A stretch of DNA of 64,000 nucleotides from Thermohalobaculum sp050331395 (GCA_050331395.1 JBHJGX010000051.1:1-64000), one strand, 5' to 3'. Shown: positions 17,318-27,803, counted from the first letter of the stretch. Translations and numbers: made by a program. Notes: generated by a model from the letters alone, not told the origin.

Positions 17318-20300
17318 TCAGCACATCGGCGGTGCGACCGTGCCTTCGCCCCGCAACCGCTCCCAGATCTGCCCCGGCCCCAACAGAATGTCCTTGAGGC
17401 TCCGGCGGACCGCTTCGTTCTCCAGCGCTTGCTTGCTCAGGCCGGTATAGGTGTCGAGGCCATCGATGATCGCGTCCATGAGTGCACCTTCGAAGTCGGG
17501 AGAGTGCCGGAACTGATCCTTGGTGTTGTTCTCGGCCTGGCTCTGGAGCGTCTCATTCTCCATGATCTTCGACGCCGTGTGCGACACCCAGGCCACAGCG
17601 TCGCCGTCCGTGAACTCGCCGTCGAATAGGTCGTTCATCCGCTGGATGATCTCGTCGAGAAGAGCCTTCTCCTTGTCGCGGACCTGGCCGGACCCGGTCT
17701 CGGTGATCGGCTTCAGCGACACATCTGTCTGCTCGCCCGGACGTAGCGTCGCCTTGCCCTTCGAGCTCAGCTTGTGGTGGGTGAGGACGACGTCGGAGAA
17801 GTCGAGCCCGGCGCGCTCCCTGTCGAACTTGAGCACACGAACAAGGTGACGGAAGAAGATCGCGCGCTTCTCGATCTCGCTGTTCTCAAAGTCGAAGATC
17901 TGTGAGAGGAAGGCTTAGATGCGTACGAAGGCCTCCATGTCCTTCTTGAACATGTCCAGGGCATCCATGACATCCTTTGCCGCCCTGGCCGCTGCGTCGT
18001 CATCTCGATCCTGCGCAGCCCTGTGCTCTGCCTCGGCCGCCTTGAACTGGTCGACCGTTCGCTTGGCAACGGGATCGATGGCGCGCTTTAGGTCGCTCTG
18101 CTTGAAGCGGGCGTCGAGTTCCACCCTCACCACGTGGTCGATCTCGAAATCGTCGTAGTGCCCGGCTCCGTCGAGCTTGGCGCGAAGATCGAAGATGATG
18201 TTCGGATCGGTGACGTTCTCAAGCTCGGCCTTGCCGTAGTACTGTCCGAAGGCCTTCAGCACCTCTTCCGAGCTTTCGGAGAAGTCGAGCACGTAGGTCG
18301 TGTCCTTAAGCACGCCGTCCTTCTTGTACGCGCGATTGAGGCGGGAGAGGGTCTGCACCGCCTGAACTCCCGCGAGACGGCGGTCGACATACATCGCGCA
18401 GAGGAGCGGTTGATCGAAGCCGGTCTGGAATTTGTTCGCCACGAGAAGGATATGGAAGTCATCAGTGGCGAACGCCTCCTTGATGTCCCGCCCCTTGAGG
18501 TCCGGGTTCATCTCTGCGCTCTTCTCCGTGAAGGGGTCGGTGCCGCTCTCGCGGTCCTTCACCTCGCCGGAGAAGGCCACCATGGTGCCGATCCCGTAAC
18601 CCTGTTCGCGAATGTAGCCGTCGATGGCAAGCTTCCAGCGGACCGCCTCCACGCGGGAGCCGAGGACCACCATCGCCTTGGCCTTCCCGCCCAGGAGCCC
18701 CGCCACCTTGGCCCGGAAATGCTCGACGACTACCGCGACCTTCTGGGCGATGTTGTACGGGTGCAGCTTAACCCAGGTCATGAGCCCGCGCATCGCGGCG
18801 TCGCGCTCGACCTCGTTGGCGGCAATCTCCCTGCCCTGCTTGGAGAGCTTCAGGGCCAGACTGTAGGGGGTGTAGTTCTGGAGCACGTCGAGGATGAAGC
18901 CCTCCTCGATGGCCTGACGCATCGAGTAGACGTGGAAGGGCTCTGGCAGGTTGTCCGGCCCGGCGGGTTGATCCGGGCGCGGCCTCCGGCCGAACAGCTC
19001 CATCGTCTTCGGCTTGGGCGTCGCGGTGAAAGCGACATAGGTCACTCCGTCGTCTCGTGCCCGCGATCTCATCTGCGCGGCGAGGATATCCTCGGTGCTG
19101 ATTTCTCCCCCGTCCTTCAACTCCTCGAGTTCCTCCGCCGAGAGCATCTCCTTGAGCTTGGCCGCGGCCTCGCCCGTCTGCGAGCTGTGCGCCTCGTCGG
19201 CAATCACGGCGAAGCTCTTGCCCTCCGCCACCGCCAACCGGCGCACCTCCTTCAGCGCAGGGGGGAAGGTCTGGATCGTGCAGACGACGATCTTCTTTCC
19301 CCCCGCCAAGGCCTCCGCCAGCTCCGCGCTCTTGCTGCCTCCCTCGCCCTTGATTGTGGCCACGACGCCCGTAGTCCGCTCGAATGCGAAGATCGCGTTC
19401 TGGAGCTGGCCGTCGATCACCCGCCGGTCGGACACAACGATCACGGTGTCGAAGATCTTGCGCTTCTCGGCATCGTGTAGATCGGCGAGGAAGTGCGCTG
19501 ACCACGCGATGGAGTTGGTCTTGCCCGAGCCCGCCGAGTGCTGGATCAGGTACTTCTGCCCAGGCCCTTCCTCCAGAACCGCTTTCACGAGCTTGCGCGT
19601 CGCGTCGAGTTGGTGGAAGCGCGGGAAAATGTAGCGCGTGAGCTGCTTCTTTTTGTCCTTCTCCGGGATAATGTACCGCCCGAGCAGCTCCAGCCAGCCC
19701 TCCCGTTCCCACACGGTCTCCCAGAGATAGCCCGTCCGGTGCCCGCGCGCCGGATCAACCGGGTTTCCGGCGCCCCCGTTGTCACCGAGGTTGAAGGGCA
19801 GGAAGAAGGTGTCCTTCCCCTCCAGCCGCGTCGTCATCTGCACTTCCTGGTTGCTCACGGCGAAGTGGATGAGCGCCCCGCCGGGGAAGCTGAGCAGTGG
19901 CTCGGCAGACTGGCCCGGCGGCTTTGGATGCCGGTCGAAGCGATACTGGTCGACGGCATCCCGCACCGACTGGGTGCTGTCGGTCTTCAGCTCGACCGTC
20001 GCCACCGGCAGCCCGTTGAGGAACAGCACGAGGTCGATGGCGTTCCCGTTTGCCGTCGAATAGCGCACCTGCCGCACCACGCGCAGCCGGTTTGCCCGGT
20101 AGCGCGCGACGATCTCCGGGTTCTCCGCCAGCGCGGGCTTGAACTCGGCGAGCTTGAGCGTGGTGCGCGCGCCGATGACGTCGATCCCGTGCCGGATCAC
20201 ATCGAGGGTGCCGCGGCTGTCGAGCTGCTTGCGCACGCGGTCGAGGAGCGCGGCCTCACCATTTCTGAGCAGCGCGTCGCAGTCCTTCGGCCGCGTGGCG

Positions 20301-20443
20301 TTCACCCAAGCGATCAGATCGGCCGGGAAGAGCGCGCGCGCCCGGTCATAGCGCTGCGCGTCGCCGTCGGCATAGAGCCAGCCATGCGTCGCGAGATACT
20401 CGCAGATCTCGGTCTCGAAGTTGATCTCCCGGTGGAGGGTCAT
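17318..20443 (-). pseudogene. hsdR: hsdR, type I restriction endonuclease subunit R, interrupted by TAA
   Basis: A 1042-codon frame from ATG 20443 to TGA 17318 with one internal TAA at 17915-17917 (codon 843). Reading continues in the same frame on both sides (VRI, stop, AFLSQIFDFENSEIEKRA), so this is a single nonsense change, probably from a Tyr codon. Upstream are the nuclease motif (NAIDLVLFLNGLPVATVELK), helicase Walker A (HSAGSGKTNS), DEAH box (VIADEAHSSQTG) and VAFTATPKPK. The C-terminal part after the stop is the HsdR domain that contacts the methylase core. ATG overlaps the hsdS stop (ATGA). Without readthrough the subunit lacks its last 199 residues. Confidence 0.88.
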
Positions 20444-21783
20444 GCGGCCTCCGTGGTGTCGGGGGTGGCGGCGAGGATGTTGCGGACGTCGATCTTGCCG
20501 GTGACGGCGGCGGAGATCAGGGCGCTGCGGCGTTCCTGGAGGAGGTCGATGGCGGTCTCGGCCTCGGAGACAAGCTCCGTGGTCCTTCCCGCCTCGTTCC
20601 GGATGTGTGCGACGATGGCTTTCTGCTCTTCGAGGGGTGGCAGCGCGATGCTGAGGCTCGCGATGTCGGGCATGTAGATCGTGTTGTGGGTCGACCCCAT
20701 GCGGAGCCGTTCGAACTCGCCCGGCATCCCTCGAAAACAGTAGAGCAGGAACTCCGGCGAGAGCCGCGATCCACAGATCCAGTTCGCGAAGTCCTGCGTT
20801 GTCGCCATGTCGATGCCCATGATGGCGGAGTAGCCTACCGAAGCCGTCCTGGAGAGCATCACGGTTCCCTTCGGAAGCAATCGGGCCGACGAGTTCGCAA
20901 GCCCGATCTCGCTCACCAGTTCCTTCGTCTCCGTGACGTACTCCTGTTCCCCCGAGCGGATCTGCCAGACGTCGGCGAGCGTGAACCATGGCACGGTGCA
21001 GTCCTCCCACCACTCCGGGCGAGATCTGCTCGGGGTGTGACCGCTCTCCAGCTTCGCCACCTTGCGGATCGGGATCGGTGTCCAGTGTGCGGGGATGTCG
21101 CCCAGCCAGTCGATGCCGGAGGGTTTGAGGGGGGCGGTGGGGTCGAGGCCCTTGGTGACGGCGTGGGAGATGACGGCCTGGCGCTTCTCCTTGAGGAGCG
21201 CGATCAGCCGCCGCTGCTCCTCCACCAGCGCATCGATCTTCCCCGTCTCCCGGTCGAGAAACCCCGCAATGGCCCGCTGCTCCTCCAGCGGTGGAGATGA
21301 ACAGTACAGGCTGAGAAAGTCATCAGGGTAGAGACGGAGTCGCGAGTCAATTACGCCCGATGAAAAGCACTAAAAATACGACGTGTAGTCATCCGATCGC
21401 ACGAGATAGTCCAGATAACCGGGGTCCATTTTTCCTGTTGGTGCGAACACGCAATAGGATGGGCGTACGATGCCATCATGTTGCGTCACGCCGAGCCCAC
21501 GGTTCCATGCAAGCATGATGTTCACGACCAAGTCGTTGATCCGACAAATCTTGTAGCCGACAAGCGAGTCTGCGCGACTGATTGGCTCACCTTCCTCGAC
21601 AAGGTCGGCCCGCGGGGAGACCCCAGTGTAGGCTGACACTGATAGAAGCTCCTCCGTGCCCGCTTCTGACCGTTCACCTCTCTGGCGTAGAAACTCCTTG
21701 AACCTCCCAACCTGCCAGTGCGTCGGGACTTCTCGGAGCCACTGGACGCCGCTGTCCCTGTAGCTCGGGTATGGCTGGCTCAT
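20440..21783 (-). pseudogene. hsdS: hsdS, type I specificity subunit, interrupted by TAG
   Basis: A 448-codon frame with an internal TAG at 21370-21372 (codon 138); both sides are in the same frame. The first target-recognition domain begins SYRDSGVQWLREVPTHWQVGRFK. After the stop comes a conserved linker (PPLEEQRAIAGFLDRETGKIDALVEEQ), then the second domain starting GIDWLGDIPAHWTPIPIRK and a second PPLEEQKAIVAHI helix. The two-TRD length is normal for HsdS, so only the nonsense codon breaks it. ATG 21783 overlaps the hsdM stop and TGA 20440 overlaps the hsdR start, both as ATGA. Confidence 0.87.
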
Positions 21784-23616
21784 GCCGACAGCTCCGCGAG
21801 CATCCGCTGGATGTTGGCCGTGACGCTCCTCAGGTCCGCGTCGATCTCGGCGAGGTCGCGGGGCGGCTCGAAGACGTAGAAGTGGCGGTTGAAGGGGATC
21901 TCGTAACCCACCCGCGTCTTCTCATGGTCGATCCAGGCGTCGGGGGCGTGGGGCAGCACCTCGCGGGCAAAGTACGCCTCGACGTCCTCGGTGAGCGGCA
22001 CCGTCTCGGTGTCGCGCAAGGAACTGTCGGGCTGGGGCTTGCCCTTCGCTTTGCCGCGGCTGCCCAGGACCACATTGCCCGCCTCGTCGCGCTGCGGGCG
22101 CTCCACGGTGATCTGGCGGTAGCCGAAGGCCTCGTTGGGCAGGAGGAGCGAGAGGGGGCGGAGCTTGACGCGGCCGCCCTCGGGGGGCTCCGGCGGGCTC
22201 TCCTCCTCGGTGACCACGACGCGGCCCGTCTCCTTGCCCTCGGCGTCGAGCAGCGTGGCGAGCTGGGCCTCGAAGCAGCCGCCAAACAGCGAGGTGACGG
22301 TGGCGATGTCCTCCTCGCCCATCTCGCGGCGCTTGGAGCCAAGGGACTTGCGCATCTTCCGCCAGAAGCCGGAGGCGTCGATGAGCTGGACGAGGCCCTT
22401 GCGGTGCTCAGGCTTCTTGTTGGTCAGCACCCAGACATAGGTGGCGATGCCGGTGTTGTAGAACATGTCGGTTGGCAGCCCGACGATGGCCTCGACGAGG
22501 TCGTTCTCCAGCACGTAGCGGCGGATCTCGCTCTCGCCCGAGCCCGCGCCGCCGGTGAAGAGGGGTGAGCCGTTCAGCACGATGGCGAAGTGGCAGCCGC
22601 CGTCGCGGGCGAGGCGCATCTTGGAGAGAAGGTGCATGAGGAAGAGGAGCGAGCCGTCGGAGACGCGGGGGAGGCCGGGGCCGAAGCGGCCGTTGAAGCC
22701 CTCAACCTCGTGCTCGCGCTTGACCTGCTGCTGGACCTTCTTCCACTCCACACCGAAGGGCGGGTTCGAGAGCATGTAGTCGAAGCGGCCGTTTGGGTGG
22801 CCGTCCTCGGTGAAGGTGTTCCCGGCGACGATGTTGCGGACGTCCTGGCCCTTGATGAGCATGTCGGCCTTGCAGATGGCGTAGGAGAGGTCGTTGAGCT
22901 CCTGGCCGTGCATGGTGAGGCGGGCCTCGGGGTTCATCTCAGGCCAGGTGCTCATCGGCGACGGAGAGCATCCCGCCCGTGCCCGCGGCCGGGTCGTAGA
23001 TCGTGCGCACGGTGCCGGGCTTAGAGAGGACATCGCCATCCTCGACGAAGATCAGGTTGACCATCAGGCGGATGACCTCGCGGGGGGTGAAGTGCTCCCC
23101 GGCGGTGTCGTTCGAGGCCTCGGCGAACTTCCGGATCAGCTCCTCGAAGACGAGGCCCATCTGCATGTTGGTGACGTTGTCGGGGTGCAGATCGATCCCG
23201 GTGAACTTCTCGGTGACGAGGTAGAGGAGCTTGTTCTTGATGAGCCTGTCGATCTGGGTCTCGAAGGCGAAGCGGTCGAAGATGTCCTTCACCTCGGGCG
23301 AGAAGCCCTCGATGTAGGAGAGCAGGTTCGCCCCGATGTTGTCCTGATCACCAATGAGGCGCTGCAGGTCGAGCGTGGAGGCGTTGTAGAAGCCGGTGCC
23401 AGCCTTGCGACGGAGGAACGGGTCTGGGTTGAGGCCGAGGCCCTCCTTGGCCGACTTCTCCTCAAGCACGTCGGCCTTCGTGGGGGCGAGCACGCAGTCG
23501 AGACGGCGAAGAACCGTGAACGGGAGAATGACGCGTCCGTATTCGGACTGGCGGTAGTCGCCGCGAAGGAGATCCGCGACGGACCAGATGAGTGAGGAGA
23601 GGTTGGATTGGTTCAT
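21780..23616 (-). pseudogene. hsdM: hsdM, type I N6-adenine methyltransferase, frameshifted
   Basis: The first frame (ATG 23616) carries the SAM motif YDPAAGTGGMLSVADEHL and then hits TGA at 22939-22941. The second frame resumes at once with EMNPEARLTMHGQELND and contains the catalytic SNPPFGVEW motif. The total span of 1837 bases is one more than a multiple of three, so a one-base insertion near 22941 explains it. Restored length would be 611 residues, normal for HsdM. The N-terminal methylase bundle begins MNQSNLSSLIWSVADLLRGDYRQSEYG. Confidence 0.87.
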
Positions 23617-23763
23617 GCGCCGCTTCGGCTCCCCATTCTTAGCGACTGAAGTGCGATCCCCGAAGCCGATGTTATCCAAACCCGGGATGTTCTGCAGAAA
23701 AATGTGAGACGGCATCCATTAGTAGCCGCGCTTGTTCGTCCCCCCCGCCCGTGGGATGCCCCC

Positions 23764-24174
23764 TCACTCCGGGCGGCGAGCTTGCCCCATCGCTCCGCGC
23801 GGATTCAACCACCGGGTGCTGAGTGGTCCGGGCTCGACCAACGGATCGCGGAGTAGCCGTCTTGGATGGGTACACTCCTGCGCGCCGCGGCGGATGATTT
23901 TCGCTTGCCTCATCACGCGGAGATCTTCCTTGTACTCGACCAGTTCGGTTGCTGATCCCGATGCCGTCGCGAGCATCCGTTCGACACGTTCGTGCACGTC
24001 ACCATAGCGTTTGACTGCCGTCGCCTCGTCGGTGCTCTTGAGAGACCGATACAATTCGCATTTTCCGATAGACTTCCGCGGGTTATTCGGCACCCGCCGA
24101 CGCTAGTGGTAGCGTTCTGATTTACGGTCCTTGACGAGATAATCCACCGATAGCCTCACGAGCACGGTCCTCCG
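23764..24174 (-). pseudogene. Remnant of tyrosine recombinase/integrase N terminus
   Basis: On the minus strand the frame from 24174 reads VRLSVDYLVKDRKSERYH, a TAG stop (24103-24105), then RRRVPNNPRKSIGKCELYRS and LKSTDEATAVKRY. This is the DUF6538-type N-terminal domain that precedes SAM-like and catalytic domains in many tRNA-targeting integrases; the stop replaces the aromatic residue usual before RRRVP. After about 23885 the similarity ends, and no catalytic Arg/Tyr domain is present. It was probably the recombinase that installed the island. Recognition is by eye and should be confirmed by profile search. Confidence 0.65.
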
Positions 24175-24250
24175 TCAGATGACGGAAGGAGCGGGACGTT
24201 GCAGTGAGGATTGTGGAGGTCGATGTGTAACGATTTCGTCTACAACGCCC

Positions 24251-24268
24251 TGAATTCATGGGAATTCA
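24251..24268. repeat. Perfect inverted repeat beside attR
   Basis: TGAATTC (24251-24257), four bases, then GAATTCA (24262-24268), 13 bp from the attR candidate and within the island. It could be a recombinase or regulator site, or a hairpin; nothing more can be said. Confidence 0.5.
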
Positions 24269-24280
24269 GCTATCTCGACC

Positions 24281-24298
24281 ATCCGCCCCTTGGCACCA
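24281..24298 (+). repeat. attR candidate
   Basis: Eighteen bases matching the tRNA-Phe 3' end at 17 positions (T instead of G at 24291), in direct orientation. It lies 47 bp from the end of the ABC permease gene and marks the outer edge of the island. Confidence 0.72.
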
Positions 24299-24345
24299 TT
24301 TCTCTGCAGATCTGGCGCCGTCCCTGTGGCTTTCCTGGAGACGGA

Positions 24346-25185
24346 TCAGCGCAAATAGCGCAGGGTCGGACGCAGACGCCGCCGATCGGACGGCGCGAGA
24401 TGGCGATTGAGCCGGCGCTCGACCATCCCGAACAGCCCGATCAACACAAGCGTTGCCAGAGCGAAATAAACTGCCGCGATTGGATAGCTGATGAACGGAT
24501 TAAAGCTCTGCTCGGCAAAGTAGTTTGCATAGTAGAGCGCGTCGCCCTGCTGGCGCCATGTCGGAAAACTCGAAAAGAAGACGAGCGTGGTGGCGTGGAA
24601 CAAAAAGATCGCCTCGTTCGTATAGGCGGGCCAGGCAAGCCGGAGGAGCGACGGAAAGACGATCCGACGAAAGCGGAGCGCCGGGCCCATGCCAATTGCT
24701 TTGGCCGCGTCGATATCGCCCCGCGGGACCGATCGCAGCGCGCCGTAGAAGATCTCGGCCGAATAGGCAGCGGTGTTCAGCACCAGCACGATGAGGGCGC
24801 CGAGCCAAGCCCGGGTGAACCAGCGCGTTTCGGCGGAGAGCTCGAGGCCGAAGAGGGACACCGTCACACCGAGCTTGGGCAATAAGACGAAAAGCTCGTA
24901 AGCGAAAAAGAGCTGGATGAAGAGCGGCGTGCCGCGAAAAAGATAGACGACCCCGGCGGCCGGCAGTCGCAAAGCCGGATTGGCCGAGGACTTGCCCAAA
25001 GCCAAGATGACCGCGATCCAAAAACCCGTGGCGAGCGCGATGGTGGTGAAATAGAAGTTCCAGAGGAGCCCCGAGCCGATCAGCACCACCTGTTGGCAAA
25101 GCGAGATCTCCCCCCGCGGCAGAAGTCGCGCGCCCTCCCCGATCGCCCGGAGGGCATAATCCGCAACTGCGCCCTCGCAGATCAT
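24346..25185 (-). CDS. Polar amino-acid ABC transporter permease (HisM-like)
   Basis: A 279-residue inner-membrane protein. It has the HisM/GltK-type permease core: FRGTPLFIQLFFAYELF and the EAA-loop region NTAAYSAEIFYGALRSVPRGDIDAAKAIGMG, which docks the ATPase. The start at 25185 overlaps the stop of the preceding permease gene (ATGA); the longer upstream frame lies within that gene. It is the last gene of a four-gene operon (ATPase, binding protein, two permeases). Confidence 0.9.
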   Translation of the reverse strand: MICEGAVADYALRAIGEGARLLPRGEISLCQQVVLIGSGLLWNFYFTTIALATGFWIAVILALGKSSANPALRLPAAGVVYLFRGTPLFIQLFFAYELFVLLPKLGVTVSLFGLELSAETRWFTRAWLGALIVLVLNTAAYSAEIFYGALRSVPRGDIDAAKAIGMGPALRFRRIVFPSLLRLAWPAYTNEAIFLFHATTLVFFSSFPTWRQQGDALYYANYFAEQSFNPFISYPIAAVYFALATLVLIGLFGMVERRLNRHLAPSDRRRLRPTLRYLR

Positions 25186-26042
25186 GCGCCGAGCCCGCTG
25201 GGCTGCCCGCGGCCCGCCCGGCGCATCAGCGCACCGAAGCCGACCTGGCTGATCCAAGTCAGCAGCAAATAGAAAAGCAAAAGCCCCGCAAAATACCAAG
25301 CCCGCCAATCCGGGTGCGGGTAATCGAATGCAGAGGTCTTCGCGCCGCCGAGTTCCCGCGCCCAATAGACCACGTCCTCAACACCAAGAAGAAAGAGGAG
25401 CGGCGTCGCCTTTATCAGGATTTGCCAGAGATTGGAGAGCCCCGGTAAGGCGTATCGCCACATCTGCGGCAGGTGAATGCGCCAGAGGATTTGCCGTTCG
25501 GACATGCCGACGGCCCGGCCCGCCTCGAGCTGGCCACGGGGGACCGCGGACAGCGCCCCGTCGAGGATGTTCGCTGCAAAGGCGCCGAAGACCGCCGCAT
25601 AGGCGACCACGGCGAGCGCGAAGCCGTAGGCCGCATGCACCCCGGCCGATGCGGTGGCGAGCGGCAGCTTCGCCTGGGGGCAGACGACGAAATCGTTGCC
25701 GCGCCGGACCGGTTCGCTCCAGTCGGGGCAGAAGGCCTGGTGACGCAGCCATTCGAGCCCCTGGTCGAGGGCGATCGGCACAAACAGAAAGAAGATGATG
25801 TCGGGCACGCCGCGCACGACCGAGGTGAAGGCAATGCCGATCCATCGGGCCGGCCGGATCCGAGAGCGTTTTGCGAAGGCCCCGCCGAGGCCGACCAGGA
25901 TCGCCAGCGGGGCGACGATCGCCAGCAGCAGAAGGACCGTGAGGAAGCTCCCGTAGAACGCCAGGTGCTTCCCCGTGGTCAGATAGCAGGCGAACCAGTC
26001 GATGCCGACGAGGACATCCGGGTCGGCGCAAAAGTCGAACAT
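25182..26042 (-). CDS. Polar amino-acid ABC transporter permease (HisQ-like)
   Basis: A 286-residue membrane protein with RGVPDIIFFLFVPIALDQGLEW in the first half and the cytoplasmic loop FAANILDGALSAVPRGQLEAGRAVGMS, the EAA motif of His/Arg/octopine-type permeases. An extended periplasmic loop (about residues 90-125, including two cysteines) is longer than in most HisQ proteins. It sits 23 bp downstream of the binding-protein gene and is coupled to the second permease by ATGA. Confidence 0.9.
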   Translation of the reverse strand: MFDFCADPDVLVGIDWFACYLTTGKHLAFYGSFLTVLLLLAIVAPLAILVGLGGAFAKRSRIRPARWIGIAFTSVVRGVPDIIFFLFVPIALDQGLEWLRHQAFCPDWSEPVRRGNDFVVCPQAKLPLATASAGVHAAYGFALAVVAYAAVFGAFAANILDGALSAVPRGQLEAGRAVGMSERQILWRIHLPQMWRYALPGLSNLWQILIKATPLLFLLGVEDVVYWARELGGAKTSAFDYPHPDWRAWYFAGLLLFYLLLTWISQVGFGALMRRAGRGQPSGLGA

Positions 26043-26065
26043 CGCCCGGCGCGCCCGTCAGCGGC

Positions 26066-26803
26066 TCACCAGAGCACCGCTTCCTCGCCGAACCATTCCG
26101 TGAGGAGCGCGTTCAGCGTGCCGTCCTCCTTCATCGAGGTGATGGCCGCGTCGAGGCGCGCCTTTAGCTCGCCATCGGTCTCGCGGAGGCCCATGCCGAC
26201 GCCGCCGCCGATCATCACGGGCTCGTGGACGAAGGCGAGTTCGCCGCCCGATTCCGCGACGATGGGCTCGAGATACTTGCTGTCGGCGAGCACCGCGTCA
26301 GCTTCGCCGTTGCGCACCGCCGCGATGGTCTCGTCGGGGGTGGCGAATTCGACGAGCGTGGCGCCCGAAGCCGCGACCCAGCTTGCCTGGATGGTGTTGG
26401 TCTGCGCGGCGATGACGGTATCGGCGCCGATCTCGAGCTCGGTCCCGTCGAGGCCCGCAAAGGCCGACGGATCGGGCGGGATATAGGCCTGCGTGAAGTC
26501 AATGACTTCGTCGCGTTCGTCGGTGATCGACATGCCGGCGATGATGGCGTCGTAGTTGCCCGAGACGAGGTTCGGAATGATCGAGTCCCAATCGTTCTTG
26601 ACCCAGGTGCAATCGAGCTCGGCACGGCTGCAGAGCTCGTCGCCGAGCACGCGTTCAAAGCCGTCGATTTCGCCGGCATCGTTGATGAAGTTATAGGGCG
26701 GATAGGCGCCCTCGGTCCCGAGGCGGACCGTCTGGGCGTGAGCCGGCGCGGCGGCAAAGGCGAACAGAACGCCCACGGCGCCGATGGTTTTCACGAGGTT
26801 CAT
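26066..26803 (-). CDS. Periplasmic amino-acid-binding protein of the ABC transporter
   Basis: A 245-residue family 3 solute-binding protein. It has a Sec signal peptide (residues 1-23, cleavage after AHA) followed by VRLGTEGAYPPYNFIND and GFERVLGDELCSRAELDCTWV, as in histidine/lysine/arginine/ornithine or octopine/nopaline binding proteins. IAGMSITDERDEVIDFTQAY is the conserved ligand-site stretch with an Arg for the carboxylate. Ligand identity is not determined. It is the second gene of the operon, 27 bp after the ATPase gene. Confidence 0.92.
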   Translation of the reverse strand: MNLVKTIGAVGVLFAFAAAPAHAQTVRLGTEGAYPPYNFINDAGEIDGFERVLGDELCSRAELDCTWVKNDWDSIIPNLVSGNYDAIIAGMSITDERDEVIDFTQAYIPPDPSAFAGLDGTELEIGADTVIAAQTNTIQASWVAASGATLVEFATPDETIAAVRNGEADAVLADSKYLEPIVAESGGELAFVHEPVMIGGGVGMGLRETDGELKARLDAAITSMKEDGTLNALLTEWFGEEAVLW

Positions 26804-26830
26804 GACGATTTTCCCTGTATTTTTGATGCG

Positions 26831-27583
26831 TTAGAGGACGCTGGCGAGGAACGCCCGGCAGCGCTCGGAGCGGGGATTGCCGAAGAGGTCGGCGGGCGCG
26901 CCGTCCTCTTCGACGCGGCCTTCGTGCAGGAACAACGCCCGCGACGAAACCTCACGGGCAAAGCCCATCTCGTGGGTGACGACGATCATCGTACGCCCCT
27001 CCTCGGCAAGGGTGCGGATCACGCGCAGCACTTCGCCGACGAGTTCCGGGTCGAGCGCCGAGGTCGGCTCGTCAAAGAGCAAGACCCGCGGTTCCATGGC
27101 CAGCGCCCGGGCGATCGCCACGCGCTGCTGTTGCCCGCCCGAGAGCGTCGCCGGATAGGCGCCGTGCTTCTCGGCGATGCCGACTTTGGCGAGATAGTCC
27201 ATCGCGCGGTCGCGAACCGCCGCCTTGGGCTGTCGCAGAACCTGGATGGGCCCCTCCATGACGTTCTGCAAAACGGTCATGTGCGCCCAGAGATTGAAAC
27301 TCTGAAAGACCATGCCCAACCGGGCACGGAGGCGATTGACCTGATCCGGATCGGCGCCCGAGGGACCGACCCGGATTTCCTCGCCGGCGAGCAGGATGCG
27401 GCCACGATCCGGGGTCTCGAGAAAATTGATGCAGCGCAGAAAGGTCGACTTGCCCGAGCCGGACGCGCCGATGAGCGAGATCACATCGCCCTCGGCCGCG
27501 GAGAGCGAGATGCCCTTCAGCACATGCAACGCGCCGAAACTCTTGTGGATGTCCTCAGCGACGAGGATCGGGTCACGCACCAT
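26831..27583 (-). CDS. Polar amino-acid ABC transporter ATP-binding protein
   Basis: A 250-residue ATPase with Walker A GASGSGKST, Q-loop, signature LSGGQQQRVAIARAL, Walker B VLLFDEPTSALDP and the switch His in VVTHEMGFARE. The pattern is that of HisP/GlnQ/OccP. AAGGGAGG precedes ATG 27583. It is the first gene of the operon, so the operon promoter should lie in the 220 bp between it and the divergent oxygenase gene. Confidence 0.94.
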   Translation of the reverse strand: MVRDPILVAEDIHKSFGALHVLKGISLSAAEGDVISLIGASGSGKSTFLRCINFLETPDRGRILLAGEEIRVGPSGADPDQVNRLRARLGMVFQSFNLWAHMTVLQNVMEGPIQVLRQPKAAVRDRAMDYLAKVGIAEKHGAYPATLSGGQQQRVAIARALAMEPRVLLFDEPTSALDPELVGEVLRVIRTLAEEGRTMIVVTHEMGFAREVSSRALFLHEGRVEEDGAPADLFGNPRSERCRAFLASVL

Positions 27584-27803
27584 CGCCCTCCCTTAACTTT
27601 TGCGATTTGATCGAGCCGTTGGGGATCGCGCAAGAGGGGGACGCGTCGCCGCCCTGGGAAAGCTGCTGCCCGGATGCGCCGCGCCTGGGGATGTGCCTTT
27701 GATTTAGGCGGTTTGCCGCGCAAGAACCGGGTGGGGCGGCTCGCCTGCGAACACCATGATCGCTCCCGTGACCCCGACCTCAAGACCGTGACTGGAGACG
27801 GCG

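Larger units (their letters stand above)
17184..24298. mobile_element. Decayed tRNA-Phe genomic island with type I R-M operon
   Basis: About 7.1 kb lies between an 18-bp direct repeat (17/18 identical). One copy is the 3' end of tRNA-Phe (17184-17201) and the other is at 24281-24298, just beyond a recombinase remnant. The cargo is hsdM-hsdS-hsdR on the minus strand, all three disrupted. Integration into the 3' end of a tRNA with restoration of the tRNA is the usual mode of tyrosine-recombinase islands. The defective recombinase implies the element is no longer self-mobile. Confidence 0.75.

Noticed and set aside
18134..19480. A 448-residue plus-strand frame opposite hsdR
   Set aside because: It is antisense to conserved helicase motifs of hsdR and has no ribosome site or domain.
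17915..21372. Programmed stop-codon readthrough in hsdS and hsdR
   Set aside because: TAA and TAG both serve as normal stops elsewhere in the window (8173-8175 and 56061-56063). No downstream recoding structure is evident, and hsdM carries a frameshift, so decay is the simpler reading.
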